Of a DNA stretch of 56,935 nucleotides, positions 43,680-52,836 are shown piece after piece (the stretch's first letter is position 1; each line of letters begins with the position of its first letter). The position numbers and the translations under genes were made by a program. This DNA is from an uncultured Oscillospiraceae bacterium (GTDB lineage: Bacteria; Bacillota; Clostridia; Oscillospirales; Oscillospiraceae): the NCBI GenBank assembly GCA_934573935.1, contig CAKTMO010000011.1, forward strand, positions 1 to 56,935. Reading direction: 5' to 3'. The notes under the pieces were generated by a model that saw nothing but the letters and a program-made list of their open reading frames with translations, was not told the origin of the DNA and made no database searches.

Positions 43680-44039
43680 ATGATCCATCTGGACTATCGG
43701 GACAGCCGCCCCATCTACGAGCAGGTGAAGGACAGCCTGCGCCGTCTGATGGTCACCGGCGTCCTGGCCCCCGGCGACAAGCTGCCCTCGGTGCGATCCA
43801 TGGCCTCGCAGCTGTCCATCAACCCCAACACCATCCAGCGGGCCTATGCCGAGCTGGAGAGCGAAGGCTATGTGGTCTCCGTCACCGGCAAAGGCAGCTT
43901 CGTGGCGGAGGGCGACACCCAGAACACCGCCCGCCGCGCCGAGCTGACCGCCAAGCTGAAGCCCATCGTAGAAGAGCTGCGGAACCTGGGCATGACCCGC
44001 GAGGAGTTCCACCAGCTCTGGGAAGGAGAGAAAAAGTAA
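43680..44039 (+). CDS. GntR-family (YtrA subfamily) transcriptional regulator
   Basis: 119 residues. N-terminal winged helix: YRDSRPIYEQVKDSLRRLMV, GDKLPSVRSMASQLSINPNT, RAYAELESEGYVVSVTGKGSFVA. The short C-terminal dimerisation tail of ~40 residues is usual for YtrA regulators, which repress ABC exporter operons. GGGAGGAG lies upstream of ATG 43680, and the stop overlaps the ATPase start (TAATG). It very likely binds the palindrome at 43635-43657. Confidence 0.94.
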   Translation: MIHLDYRDSRPIYEQVKDSLRRLMVTGVLAPGDKLPSVRSMASQLSINPNTIQRAYAELESEGYVVSVTGKGSFVAEGDTQNTARRAELTAKLKPIVEELRNLGMTREEFHQLWEGEKK

Positions 44040-44935
44040 TGTTGCAAGCACAGAACGTCGTCAAGACCTTTGACGGCTTCCGCGCCCTGGACGACGCCAC
44101 CATGACCGTCCCCAAAGGCGCGGTCTACGGCCTCGTCGGCCCCAACGGCGCCGGAAAGTCCACCATCATCCGCCACTTCACCGGCGTCTACCGCCCCGAC
44201 AGCGGCTCCCTGACCCTGGAGGGCCGGCCCATCTACGAGAATACCGCCGTCAAGCAGCGCATCTGCGTCATCCCCGACGACTGGTTCTATTTCTCCCAGT
44301 GGTCCATCCGCGAGATGGCCCGTCTCTACAAGGGCATGTACCCCACCTTCAGCCAGGAGCGCTACGACAAAATGCACGAGGTCTTCCCCCTGGACGACCG
44401 CCAGATGATCCGCCGCATGAGCAAGGGCATGCAGAAGCAGGCCGCTTTCTGGATCACCATGTCCTGCATGCCGGAATACCTGATCCTGGACGAACCCGTG
44501 GACGGCCTTGACCCCGTCATGCGCCGCCAGGTCTGGTCCCTCCTCCTGGGCGACGTGGCCGAGCGGGGCACCACCGTCCTGGTCTCCAGCCACAACCTGC
44601 GCGAGCTGGAGGACGTCTGCGACCACGTGGGCATCATGAACAAGGGCAAGGTCCTCCTGGAGCGCACCCTCTCCGACCTGCAGGACAATACCGTCAAGCT
44701 GCAGGTGGCCTTCGGCGGCGACGAGCCCGCCATGCCCCCGTCCCTCAATATCCTGCACCACGAAAAGATCGGCCGTGTCCATACCTACATCGTCCGCGGC
44801 GATCAAAACGACATTCTGGCGCAGGTTTCGACCCTTCAGCCCATTCTGCTGGAGGCTATCCCCCTGACCCTGGAGGAGATCTTTATTTACGAGATGGGAG
44901 GTGCCGACTATGCGGTCCATGATATCGTCCTCTGA
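44039..44935 (+). CDS. ABC transporter ATP-binding protein (YtrB-like)
   Basis: 298 residues. Walker A GPNGAGKSTI near residues 36-45, signature region MSKGMQKQAAF near 127-137 (degenerate form usual for this subgroup), Walker B YLILDEPVDGLDP near 148-160 and switch His in VSSHNLRELEDV near 182. A ~90-residue C-terminal extension follows. It forms an exporter with the next gene under GntR control. Related operons respond to cell-wall-active antibiotics; that role is inferred for this one. Confidence 0.93.
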   Translation: MLQAQNVVKTFDGFRALDDATMTVPKGAVYGLVGPNGAGKSTIIRHFTGVYRPDSGSLTLEGRPIYENTAVKQRICVIPDDWFYFSQWSIREMARLYKGMYPTFSQERYDKMHEVFPLDDRQMIRRMSKGMQKQAAFWITMSCMPEYLILDEPVDGLDPVMRRQVWSLLLGDVAERGTTVLVSSHNLRELEDVCDHVGIMNKGKVLLERTLSDLQDNTVKLQVAFGGDEPAMPPSLNILHHEKIGRVHTYIVRGDQNDILAQVSTLQPILLEAIPLTLEEIFIYEMGGADYAVHDIVL

Positions 44936-46805
44936 GCGGGCGCTGCTGCGCTCCGACTTCCGCCGCTTCTGGCCCCTGCTGTTCGGCTATGCCGTGCTGT
45001 GGCTGTGCGCCCTGCCCCTGGCATTGTGGAGCCACCGCGACTACCTCGGCCCCCGTCAGCCGCTGCAGGCCATGAACGTCATCAACAACTACCTGAACGG
45101 CAGTACCACCGGCGTCATCATCATCTCCGCCTGCTTCGCCGTGCTGCTGGCTATGGCGCTGTTCGCCTTCCTGATGAACAGCCGCAGCGTGGGATTGCTG
45201 CACGCCCTGCCCCTCTCCCGGGGCCGCCAGTTCACTGTCCATTTCGCCGCGGGCGTGGTGATGTTCACCGTGGTGCATGTGGCGGCGGCGCTGCTGTCCC
45301 TGCCGGTGCAGACGGCGCTGGGCGCTGTGGATTTCCGCGGCACGATGGAGTGGCTGGCGGTGGCGGAGCTCAGCGGCCTGATTTTCTTCTCTCTGGCCAC
45401 GCTGTGCGCCATGGTTACCGGTTGGCTGCTGGCCATCCCTGTGATCTTTGCCGGCGTCAACTTCATGTTCGCCGCCTTCTATTTCCTGTTCGTGGGCGTC
45501 AGCCAGATCTTTTACTGGGGCTATCAAAGCTCCGGCTGGCCCGCCTGGGTCGATTGGCTGACCCCCATTGTCCGTATGGTACGCACCGTTGGAATGAGTG
45601 ACCCCGTTCTCTGCGGCGAGGAGGACGGCGCCCGCTGGTATGTCAGCTACCTGTCTGCCGAATCGTGGAAAACGCTGGCGGTCTACACCGTGGCGGCAAT
45701 CCTGTTTGTCGCCGCCGCCTATCTCTTCTACCGCCTCCGCCGCAGCGAGACCGCCGGCGACGCCATCGTCTTCCCCTGGCTGCGCCCCGTGGTGCTGTAC
45801 GTCATCTCTCTGGCCGGCGGTCTGGGTCTGGGCTTGCTGCTGTGGGCCATGATCCGCAACGAGCGAAGCTTCTTCGGCCTGCTCATCTGCCAGGTGGCCG
45901 CGGGACTCATCTTCTACTTCGGCGTCCAGATGCTGCTGCACAAGTCCTTCAAGGTCTTTAACCGCCGCGGCTGGATCGGTGCGGCCGCCCTGACGCTGGC
46001 GCTGGTGCTGGTGACCGCCTCCGTGAAGGTGGATCTGTTCGGCGCCGAGAAATTCGTCCCCGATCCCCAGCGGGTCAGTTCCGTCACCATCACCTCCTAT
46101 GGCAGCGTCCCCTCTGTCTACGGCCTTGAGGATCCCCAGGGCATCGAAGCGGCCACCGCCTTCCACAAGGCCATTCTGGCCCAGGGCGAGCCCGCCGAGG
46201 ACGAGATCAACGCCGTCATCGGCGTCCCCTCCAGCGAGTATACCGGTCAGGAGGACTATTTCAGCTTCTATATCGACTATAAGATGAAGGACGGCAGCTA
46301 TGTCCGCCGCAGCTACAGCCAGATCATCCGCCGCGATACCCCGCTGTACGAGGCCGCCAACGCCTTCTACAACGAGCCCTCCGTCAAGGCTGCCAGTCGG
46401 GACAGCCGCTATGATTTCCCCACGATCGACCCCGCCACCATCAGCGGCGGCTGGTTCAACAACTACAATCAGGACGGAGGCGGCTCCACAGAGCTCACCG
46501 CCGCCCAGGCCCGCCGCCTCTGCACCGCCCTCCAGAGCTATTTCCAGAAGGAGAGCCGGCAGCCGGTGGATGTGCTGGCACAGCAGGCGGATGAGCAGAA
46601 CTACGCCTCGGTCTATCTGGAATTCATCTATCGGGACACCAATACCAACACCACCGAAGCTGTGTCCGGCAGCACGGCTCGGGATGATACCGGTGACTCG
46701 GTCTGGAGCATCGACAGCCTCCCCAGCGACTGCACCGAGGTCCTGGACCTCCTGGTCTCCTTCGGCTTGGTCAAAGACGTCAACGAACTGCTGAACCAAA
46801 AGTAA
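44910..46805 (+). CDS. ABC transporter permease of the GntR-controlled operon
   Basis: 631 residues from ATG 44910 (GGGAGG eight bases upstream; an in-frame GTG at 44901 overlaps that site). It overlaps the ATPase by 26 bases. About eight membrane segments lie in the first ~370 residues, including the ABC-2-type NSRSVGLLHALPLSRGRQF region near 91-110. The last ~250 residues are a soluble outer domain (FGAEKFVPDPQRVSSVTI onward) ending in LVKDVNELLNQK. No family beyond ABC-2-like permease can be named with certainty. No clear terminator follows; type B repeat starts 50 bases later. Confidence 0.88.
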   Translation: MRSMISSSERALLRSDFRRFWPLLFGYAVLWLCALPLALWSHRDYLGPRQPLQAMNVINNYLNGSTTGVIIISACFAVLLAMALFAFLMNSRSVGLLHALPLSRGRQFTVHFAAGVVMFTVVHVAAALLSLPVQTALGAVDFRGTMEWLAVAELSGLIFFSLATLCAMVTGWLLAIPVIFAGVNFMFAAFYFLFVGVSQIFYWGYQSSGWPAWVDWLTPIVRMVRTVGMSDPVLCGEEDGARWYVSYLSAESWKTLAVYTVAAILFVAAAYLFYRLRRSETAGDAIVFPWLRPVVLYVISLAGGLGLGLLLWAMIRNERSFFGLLICQVAAGLIFYFGVQMLLHKSFKVFNRRGWIGAAALTLALVLVTASVKVDLFGAEKFVPDPQRVSSVTITSYGSVPSVYGLEDPQGIEAATAFHKAILAQGEPAEDEINAVIGVPSSEYTGQEDYFSFYIDYKMKDGSYVRRSYSQIIRRDTPLYEAANAFYNEPSVKAASRDSRYDFPTIDPATISGGWFNNYNQDGGGSTELTAAQARRLCTALQSYFQKESRQPVDVLAQQADEQNYASVYLEFIYRDTNTNTTEAVSGSTARDDTGDSVWSIDSLPSDCTEVLDLLVSFGLVKDVNELLNQK

Positions 46806-46854
46806 CGCGAAGCGTACAATATCCCCGCCCCGCCGTTCAACGCCCGTACCACTC

Positions 46855-47126
46855 CGTAGGGCGGGGTGCCCTCACCCCGCCGCGCCGGTGAACGACAACG
46901 GCTCGATACCCCCCGTAGGGGCGACTCTTGCGGTCGCCTGCCCTCAAAGCTTCCCCTGTGTAAGGGGAGGTGGCGCGGCGCAGCCGTGACGGAGGGGTTG
47001 CCGTAAGAGAGTGCGGTGGAACGCTGACGGATGCTACGGCGGCACAGCCGCCGAGATCGGCGTTAAAAACATGCCGCCGGCATGTTTTCTTAACACACCG
47101 ACCCCTTTACCCAAGGGGGCCTTGAA
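46855..47126. repeat. Intergenic repeat cluster, type B copy 2 and type A copy 3
   Basis: Type B: GTAGGGCGGGGTGCCCTCAC palindrome. Type A begins near 46948: TTCCCCTGTGTAAGGGGAGG hairpin, then GGAGGGGTTGCCG, a segment with GATGCTACGGCGGCACAGCC and GAGATCGGCG, then GACCCCTTTACCCAAGGGGG. The middle segment is repeated in inverted orientation at 51577-51645. The 439-base gap 46806-47244 otherwise holds no gene. Confidence 0.85.
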
Positions 47127-47244
47127 CGGCGCAACCGAAATAACAAACACACAACCCCATACACCCGACGGGGTGGGCAAAACGCCCACCCCTCCGCGAA
47201 GCGCACCCATTTTACGGGTGGCGGCACAAAGGAGGCCGTATCCC

Positions 47245-48489
47245 ATGACTACCCTACAGATCATCAATCTCGCCATTATGCTGGCGTTTTTCCTCTGCTA
47301 TTCCTACCAATTCTTCTATATCCCCGTGGCCTGGTTCAAAAAGGACGCCCCCCACCGTGAGCCGACGCCCCACCGCATCGCCGTTCTCATCGCCGCCCGC
47401 AACGAGCAGGCCGTCATCGGCAACCTCATCGACAGCATCAAGACCCAGGACTACCCCGCCGACAAGGTGGATATCTTCGTGGTGGCCGACAACTGCACCG
47501 ACCTGACCGGCACCGTCGCCGGTGCCCACGGCGCCACCGTCTACTTCCGCAATAATACCGCCCAGGTGGGCAAGGGCTACGCTCTCCAGTTCCTCCTCCG
47601 CTGTATCGACGAGGACTTCGCCCCCTATGACGGCTATCTGGTGCTGGACGCCGATAATATCCTCTCCCCCAACTATATCACCGAGATCAATAAGACCTTC
47701 TCCGACGGCTACCAGATCGTCACCAGCTACCGCAATTCCAAAAACTACGGTGACAACTGGATCAGCGCCGGTTACGCCCTCTGGTTCCTGCGGGAGAGCC
47801 GCTATCTCAACGGCGCCCGCTGCCGTCTGGGCAGCTCCTGCGCCGTCAGCGGCACCGGCTTCCTCTTCTCCCACCGCATCCTGGAAAAGTGCGGCGGCTG
47901 GAACTTCTTCCTGCTGACCGAGGATATCCAGTTCACCATCGCCAACGTCCTCCGCGGCGAAAAGGTGGGCTATTGCCCCACCGCCGTCCTCTATGACGAG
48001 CAGCCCACCACCTTCCGCCAGTCCTTCCGCCAGCGGCTGCGCTGGTCGCGGGGCTATCTGCAGGTGTTCGGCCGCTACGGCGTCTCCCTCTTCCGGGGCA
48101 TCTTCCGCGGCAGCTTTTCCTGCTTTGATATGACCATGAACATTATGCCCGCCGCCGTGCTCTCCGGCGCGTCCATCGCGGTGAATCTGGGGGCGGCGGT
48201 CTATAACTGCGTCAATGGCGGCGATTGGAAAATCCTGGCCGCCTGCCTGCTGCAAAGCTTCCTCAGCCTGTACCTGACGGTGTTCGTCCTGGGCGTCATC
48301 ACCACCATCACCGAGTGGGACAATATCTATTGCTCCGCCGCCAAAAAGGTCTGGTACGCCATCACCTTCCCCGTCTTCATGTTTACCTATATTCCCATCG
48401 TCATCGTCTCCCTCTTCCATGACCCCGCCTGGCAGCCCATCCACCACAGCCGCAGCGTAGACCTCCACCAGATCTGCGCCGGAAAGTAA
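47245..48489 (+). CDS. Membrane-bound family 2 glycosyltransferase
   Basis: 414 residues from ATG 47245, preceded by AAAGGAGG; the open frame further upstream runs through repeats. One N-terminal membrane helix, then a GT-A domain: IAVLIAARNEQAVIGNLIDS near residues 45-64, VDIFVVADNCTDLT near 75-88, YLVLDADNILSP near 130-141 (DxD-like), SGTGFLFSHRIL near 202-213, TEDIQF near 224-229 and QRLRWSRGYLQVF near 261-273 (QxxRW). Several membrane helices follow. This arrangement is that of processive synthases for beta-linked polysaccharides, but a simple lipid- or glycan-transfer role is also possible. No other polysaccharide gene is next to it. Confidence 0.92.
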   Translation: MTTLQIINLAIMLAFFLCYSYQFFYIPVAWFKKDAPHREPTPHRIAVLIAARNEQAVIGNLIDSIKTQDYPADKVDIFVVADNCTDLTGTVAGAHGATVYFRNNTAQVGKGYALQFLLRCIDEDFAPYDGYLVLDADNILSPNYITEINKTFSDGYQIVTSYRNSKNYGDNWISAGYALWFLRESRYLNGARCRLGSSCAVSGTGFLFSHRILEKCGGWNFFLLTEDIQFTIANVLRGEKVGYCPTAVLYDEQPTTFRQSFRQRLRWSRGYLQVFGRYGVSLFRGIFRGSFSCFDMTMNIMPAAVLSGASIAVNLGAAVYNCVNGGDWKILAACLLQSFLSLYLTVFVLGVITTITEWDNIYCSAAKKVWYAITFPVFMFTYIPIVIVSLFHDPAWQPIHHSRSVDLHQICAGK

Positions 48490-48499
48490 GAGCTGCACG

Positions 48500-48984
48500 G
48501 GGCGGCGGGTCTCACACTGCCCGCCGCCCTGAAGCGCAGACAGCGTAAAACGCTACGGGCTGAACGGAAAAGAACGATAGAAATGCGCAGGGGCGGGGCG
48601 AGCGCTGTGGAGCGCAGCGGAACGAGTGCCCTTGGGGTACCCCTCCCACCCCATGAACGCAGATACTTCCGGTATTCGGCGGGCGGGGTAGAACCCCGCC
48701 CCTACGCACAACTTCGTGATACCCTTCGTAGGGCGGGGTGCCCTCACCCCGCCGCTCGGTGAACGCAACGGGTGCGACACCACCCGCAGGGGTCGGCGCC
48801 CCCGACGCCCCGCCGGTGAACGCAAAGATTTCCGTCATATGGCACCCCAAAGCCTCCCTTGTGTAAAGGGAGGTGGCTAAAATCTTTGATTTTTGCCGGA
48901 GGGGTTGTTGCCAGGGCTTCCGTAAACCGACAATCCCCCGGTCTCGCTTACGCTCGACAGCCCCCTTGTGCAAAGGGGGCCAAG
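48500..48984. repeat. Intergenic repeat cluster: hairpin, type C, type B copy 3, type A copy 4
   Basis: GGCGGCGGGT...GCCCGCCGCC hairpin at 48500-48528; type C near 48600-48660 with GAGCGCAGCGGAACGAGTGC and CCTTGGGGTACCC; type B at about 48661-48835 (two palindromes with GGTGAACGCA); type A at 48849-48984 (CCTCCCTTGTGTAAAGGGAG, then GACAATCCCCCGGTCTCGCT, then CCCCCTTGTGCAAAGGGGG). B and C recur inverted at 51.73-51.99 kb beyond the ABC genes. The 653-base gap 48490-49142 has no gene; its last 150 bases are AT-rich, with the usual promoter-like composition. Confidence 0.85.
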
Positions 48985-49142
48985 ATAGACTTGCCTTCTC
49001 TAAAATCACGCCGCTTCGGCAGCGGCAAATTTTTTGCGCTTTTTTGCCCCCATAAACCCCGTTTATGTACCATTTTGGTACCCATAAAGGCCCTTAATGT
49101 ACCAATTAAATTGTATAAACATCCATGAAGGGAGCAACTGAC

Positions 49143-49907
49143 ATGAATATTCTGCAAGTTAACCAGCTGCGCAAGGTCTACACCACCCGCTTCGGCGGGC
49201 AGCAGGTGGAGGCGCTGCGGGCCGTTACCTTCGCCGTGGAGCAGGGCGAATTCGTCGCCGTCATGGGCGAGTCCGGCTCCGGCAAAACCACCCTTCTGAA
49301 CATCCTGGCCGCCCTGGACAGACCCACCTCCGGCCAGGTGCTGCTGGAAGGAAATGACATTTCCACCATTAAATCCAGTGATATGGCCGCTTTCCGGCGG
49401 GACCACCTGGGCTTTGTGTTTCAGGATTTCAACCTGCTGGACACCTTTACGCTGGAGGATAACATCTATCTCCCCCTGGTGCTGGCGGGAAAGAAGTATC
49501 CGGAGATGCACCGGCGGCTGCTGCCGCTGGCGCAGCAGCTGGGCATCGAAAAGCTGCTGAAAAAGTACCCCTATGAGGTCTCCGGCGGCCAGAAGCAGCG
49601 CGCCGCTGTGGCCCGCACCATGATCACCGATCCCCGCATCCTGCTGGCCGACGAGCCCACCGGCGCCCTGGACTCCAAGTCCACCGACGAGCTGCTGGAC
49701 CTGTTTGCCGGACTGCATCAGGCGGGACAGACCATTTTAATGGTGACCCACTCCGTCAAGGCCGCCAGCCGCGCCGGACGGGTGCTGTTTTTGAAGGACG
49801 GTCAGGTATTCCACCAGCTGCGGCGGGAGGCGGACGGCGACGGGCGCTTCTACCAGCGGATCTCCGACGCGCTGACGGCGCTGACCACAGGCGGTGACGC
49901 GCAATGA
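49143..49907 (+). CDS. Bce-type ABC transporter ATP-binding protein
   Basis: 254 residues from ATG 49143 with AGGGAG nine bases upstream. MacB/LolD/BceA-type ATPase: Walker A GESGSGKTT near residues 42-50, Q-loop FVFQDFNLLD near 93-102, signature VSGGQKQR near 146-153, Walker B ILLADEPTGALDSKS near 165-179 and switch His in TH near 201. It pairs with the FtsX-type permease that follows with a 4-base overlap. Bce-type systems detoxify bacitracin and other lipid-II-binding peptides. The usual BceRS two-component genes are not adjacent. Confidence 0.95.
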   Translation: MNILQVNQLRKVYTTRFGGQQVEALRAVTFAVEQGEFVAVMGESGSGKTTLLNILAALDRPTSGQVLLEGNDISTIKSSDMAAFRRDHLGFVFQDFNLLDTFTLEDNIYLPLVLAGKKYPEMHRRLLPLAQQLGIEKLLKKYPYEVSGGQKQRAAVARTMITDPRILLADEPTGALDSKSTDELLDLFAGLHQAGQTILMVTHSVKAASRAGRVLFLKDGQVFHQLRREADGDGRFYQRISDALTALTTGGDAQ

Positions 49908-51538
49908 GCCTGTACACACGTCTGGCCTGGGACGTCCTTCGCAAAAATAAGAAGCTTTACCTGCCCTATCTGCTGACCTGCGTGGGGATGGTGACGCTGT
50001 TTTATATGATGTGCGCCCTGCGGGACACACCGCTGCTGCAGAACATGCGGGGCGGCAACAGCTCCCGCATGGTGCTGGCGCTGGGTGTGTATGTGATCGC
50101 GGTGTTTTCGGCGCTGCTGCTGTACTACACCAGCTCGTTTCTGGCGCGGCGGCGGCAGCGGGAGTTCGGCCTGTACCACGTGCTGGGCATGGGCAAGGGC
50201 AACATCGCGGCGGTATGCGCCATCGAGACGGTGCTGGTGGCCGTCATCGCTCTGACGGCGGGGCTGGCGCTGGGCGTGGGGCTGTCCTTCGCGGCCCAGC
50301 AGGGGCTGCGAGCCACCATGCGGGAGGCGGTGGAATACACCTTCGCGGTGGACGCGGCGGCGCTGGCGGAGACGGTGCTGGTCTATCTGGCTATCTTCGC
50401 CCTGACGCTGGTGAGCACGCTGGTGAAGGTGGGGCGGGGCACCGCCATCTCCCTGCTGCACAGCGAGCAGTACGGTGAAAAGCCGCCCCGGGGCAACGCG
50501 GTCATCGCCCTGCTGGGACTGGTGCTGCTGGGGGCGGCCTATACCATGGCGGTGGTCATTCAGGAGCCGCTGAAGGCCCTGGGCATGTTCTTCATCGCGG
50601 TGATCCTGGTGATCCTGGCCACCTATCTGCTGTTTGCGGCGGGCAGCGTGACGCTGTGCCGGATGCTGCAGCGGAATCGGGATTACTACTATCAGCCCCG
50701 CCACTTCGTGTCGGTGTCCTCTATAGCCTACCGGATGAAGCGCAACGGCGCGGGGCTGGCCTCCATCTGTATTCTGGCAACGATGATACTGGTGATGCTG
50801 TCCTCGTCGGCGTGCCTGTACTTCGGGGCGGAGGACAGCCTGAACGCCAGCTATCCCTATGAGGTGGACGTGACGGTGTGGGCCAACGACGCCGGTGCGC
50901 TGCCGAAGCTGCAGGAGAAGCTGGAGGCGGTGGGCGCGCCCTACGGCGTGGACATCTGGCGGCAGGGCTCCGTGACCCAGAGCGGCGGCGAGGTGCGCTG
51001 GTCGGGCCAGTTCAACACCGGTCTTTCCCGCCAGCAGCAGCTGGACCTGGGACGGGATATTGACGAAGCGCTGAACGACCCCAGCATCACGTGGGGCTAT
51101 TCCCGCGCCTATCGGGCGGAGGCCGCCGACGAGTTTTACGGCACTTATGGCAGCCTGTTCTTCATCGGCATCGTGCTGAGCGTGATGTTCATCGGCGCGG
51201 CGGTGATGATGATGTACTACAAGCAGCTGTGCGAGGGCTATGAGGATCAGCCCCGCTTTGCCATGATGCAGAAGGTGGGCATGACGGCGGCGGACATCCG
51301 CGCCAGCGTGAATTCCCAGATGCTGATGGTGTTTTTCCTGCCGCTGGCGGGAGCGGCGCTGCACATGGCCTTCGCCTTCCCCATGATCCGGCGGATGCTG
51401 CTGGTGTTCCAGCTGAACAACACGGGGCTATTCGTGGCAACGGCGCTGATCAGCTTCGCGGTACTGGCGGCGGCCTATACGCTGGTGTACCGGATTACGT
51501 CACGGGCATATTACCGGATCGTGCGGAATGATATTTGA
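49904..51538 (+). CDS. FtsX/BceB-type ABC permease, shortened extracellular domain
   Basis: 544 residues, against 620-670 for typical BceB. Ten membrane segments can be seen; family landmarks RRQREFGLYHVLGMGKGNI near residues 83-101, YRMKRNGAGLASICILATMI near 279-298, and the last four-helix FtsX part with RFAMMQKVGMTAADIRASVN near 453-472. The external domain between helices 7 and 8 is only ~120 residues (about 200 is usual), so the bound ligand may differ from bacitracin-type peptides. ATGA overlap with the ATPase. Confidence 0.92.
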   Translation: MSLYTRLAWDVLRKNKKLYLPYLLTCVGMVTLFYMMCALRDTPLLQNMRGGNSSRMVLALGVYVIAVFSALLLYYTSSFLARRRQREFGLYHVLGMGKGNIAAVCAIETVLVAVIALTAGLALGVGLSFAAQQGLRATMREAVEYTFAVDAAALAETVLVYLAIFALTLVSTLVKVGRGTAISLLHSEQYGEKPPRGNAVIALLGLVLLGAAYTMAVVIQEPLKALGMFFIAVILVILATYLLFAAGSVTLCRMLQRNRDYYYQPRHFVSVSSIAYRMKRNGAGLASICILATMILVMLSSSACLYFGAEDSLNASYPYEVDVTVWANDAGALPKLQEKLEAVGAPYGVDIWRQGSVTQSGGEVRWSGQFNTGLSRQQQLDLGRDIDEALNDPSITWGYSRAYRAEAADEFYGTYGSLFFIGIVLSVMFIGAAVMMMYYKQLCEGYEDQPRFAMMQKVGMTAADIRASVNSQMLMVFFLPLAGAALHMAFAFPMIRRMLLVFQLNNTGLFVATALISFAVLAAAYTLVYRITSRAYYRIVRNDI

Positions 51539-51540
51539 CC

Positions 51541-51574
51541 AAAAAGCCTTGACCTGCTGGGTCAAGGCTTTTTG
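51541..51574 (+). terminator. Terminator of the Bce-type operon
   Basis: AAAAAGCCTTGACC / GGTCAAGGCTTTTT perfect hairpin directly after the stop. Confidence 0.93.
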
Positions 51575-51576
51575 TC

Positions 51577-51990
51577 GGCGTGTTTTTAACACGCCGATCT
51601 CGGCGCTGCGCCGCCGTAGCATCTATCAGCTTACCACCGCACCATCTTGGGACAATCCCCCAGTCTCGCTCCGCTCGACAGCCCCCTTTGCACAGGGGGC
51701 CTTTGGATGGTGCGGTGCATCGTGAAAATACGTGCGTTCACCGATCAGGCGGATACCCCAAGGGTACTCGTTCCGCTGCGCTTCACTGCGTACGTCGTCC
51801 GCCCCTACGAAGCTTCGCCGTGCGCTCTGTGCGCGGCGGGGTGAGGGCACCCCGCCCTACGGCGGTTACGCCGTATTTGCTGCGTTCACCGGTGCGGGCC
51901 GTCGGGGGCGCCGGCCCCTACGGGTGGTGTCGTGTCTGTTGCGTTTACCGAGCGGCGGGGTGTCGAGGACGCCGCCCCCTGCGGATGGGC
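51577..51990. repeat. Intergenic repeat cluster, partly inverted copies of the left-hand clusters
   Basis: 51577-51645 is an inverted copy of the middle of the type A element at ~47.0 kb (CCGATCTCGGCG, GCCGTAGCAT). 51650-51705 repeats the type A right end in direct orientation (GACAATCCCCCAGTCTCGCT). 51745-51800 is inverted type C (TACCCCAAGGGTACTCGTTC) and 51835-51990 inverted type B (GGGTGAGGGCACCCCGCCC, GACGCCGCCCC). The 455-base gap 51539-51993 has no gene. Confidence 0.85.
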
Positions 51991-51993
51991 GGT

Positions 51994-52737
51994 TTATCCC
52001 AGATAGAAGTCCAGCGCCAGCATGAGGCAGAAGCCGAGAAGAAGGCGGCAGGTGTTTTTGGGGCCGCGGCAGGCGGGGATCATGTCGTCGCAGATGAGAT
52101 ACAGCATGGCGCCGCCGGCGAAGGCCAGCAGGAAGGGCAGCACCGCCGCGCTGAGGGAGACGGTGGCGTAGCCCAGCAGGGTGCCGACGATCTCCACCAC
52201 GCCGGTGGAGACGGCCAGCAGCAGCGTGCGGCGGGGCGGGATGCCCGATTGCAGCATGGGGGCGATGAGCACCATGCCCTCCGGCAGATTTTGCAGGGCG
52301 ATGCCGCCGGCAATGGCCAGGGCCCGGGGGATATCCTCGGTGCCGAAGCCCACACCGGCGGCCAGGCCCTCCGGCAGATTATGGATGGCCATGGCGGCCA
52401 CGAACAGCAGTACCCGCTGCCGCTGGGGCGAGGGGGCCGCGCCGCCCAGGCCGGACAGCCGCTGCATCCGCGCCGCCAGCTGCTCCAGCAGCAGCAAAAA
52501 GGCCGCGCCGGACAGGATACCTGCGGCGGTCACCGGCACGGCCCAGACCCCGCCGCTTTGCAGCGACGGCAGGATCAGTCCGGCGATGGCGGCGCTGAGC
52601 ATGATACCGGCGGCAAAGGCCATGACGGCGCCGCCGTCCGCCCGCTGCGCTGCGCCCCGAAAGCAGTAGCCGCCCACGGCCCCCAGCATGGTGGCGCCGC
52701 CCACGGTCAGGGCGGTGAGAAGGACCAATAAGAGCAT
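51994..52737 (-). CDS. ZIP-family metal transporter
   Basis: 247 residues from ATG 52737, which has AAAGGG ten bases upstream; ATG 52773 has none. About eight membrane segments with the ZIP metal-binding motifs HNLPEGLAAGVGFG (near residues 118-131, TM4) and QNLPEGM near 148-154 (TM5). ZIP proteins import zinc, iron or manganese. The usual His-rich loop between TM3 and TM4 is short and has no histidine cluster. Upstream, GCATACCA occurs twice in direct repeat between 52755 and 52781, a possible regulator half-site pair. Confidence 0.92.
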   Translation of the reverse strand: MLLLVLLTALTVGGATMLGAVGGYCFRGAAQRADGGAVMAFAAGIMLSAAIAGLILPSLQSGGVWAVPVTAAGILSGAAFLLLLEQLAARMQRLSGLGGAAPSPQRQRVLLFVAAMAIHNLPEGLAAGVGFGTEDIPRALAIAGGIALQNLPEGMVLIAPMLQSGIPPRRTLLLAVSTGVVEIVGTLLGYATVSLSAAVLPFLLAFAGGAMLYLICDDMIPACRGPKNTCRLLLGFCLMLALDFYLG

Positions 52738-52784
52738 GAGAAATGCACCCTTTCTGTGGTATGCTATTTTCATGGTATGCGGGG

Positions 52785-52826
52785 AAAAAGAAAGCTGTGC
52801 CGCCCCAAAGGGGCGGCACAGCTTTT
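52785..52826. terminator. Terminator of the mrp operon
   Basis: AAAGCTGTGCCGCCCC / GGGGCGGCACAGCTTT perfect hairpin; on the minus strand CTTTCTTTTTCCCC follows. Confidence 0.9.
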
Positions 52827-52836
52827 GCCGTTGGAT

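Noticed and set aside
48500..48984. Possible CRISPR array because of repeated GC-rich units
   Set aside because: Units differ in length and type, are palindromic and recur singly in other gaps; there are no regular spacers and no cas genes.
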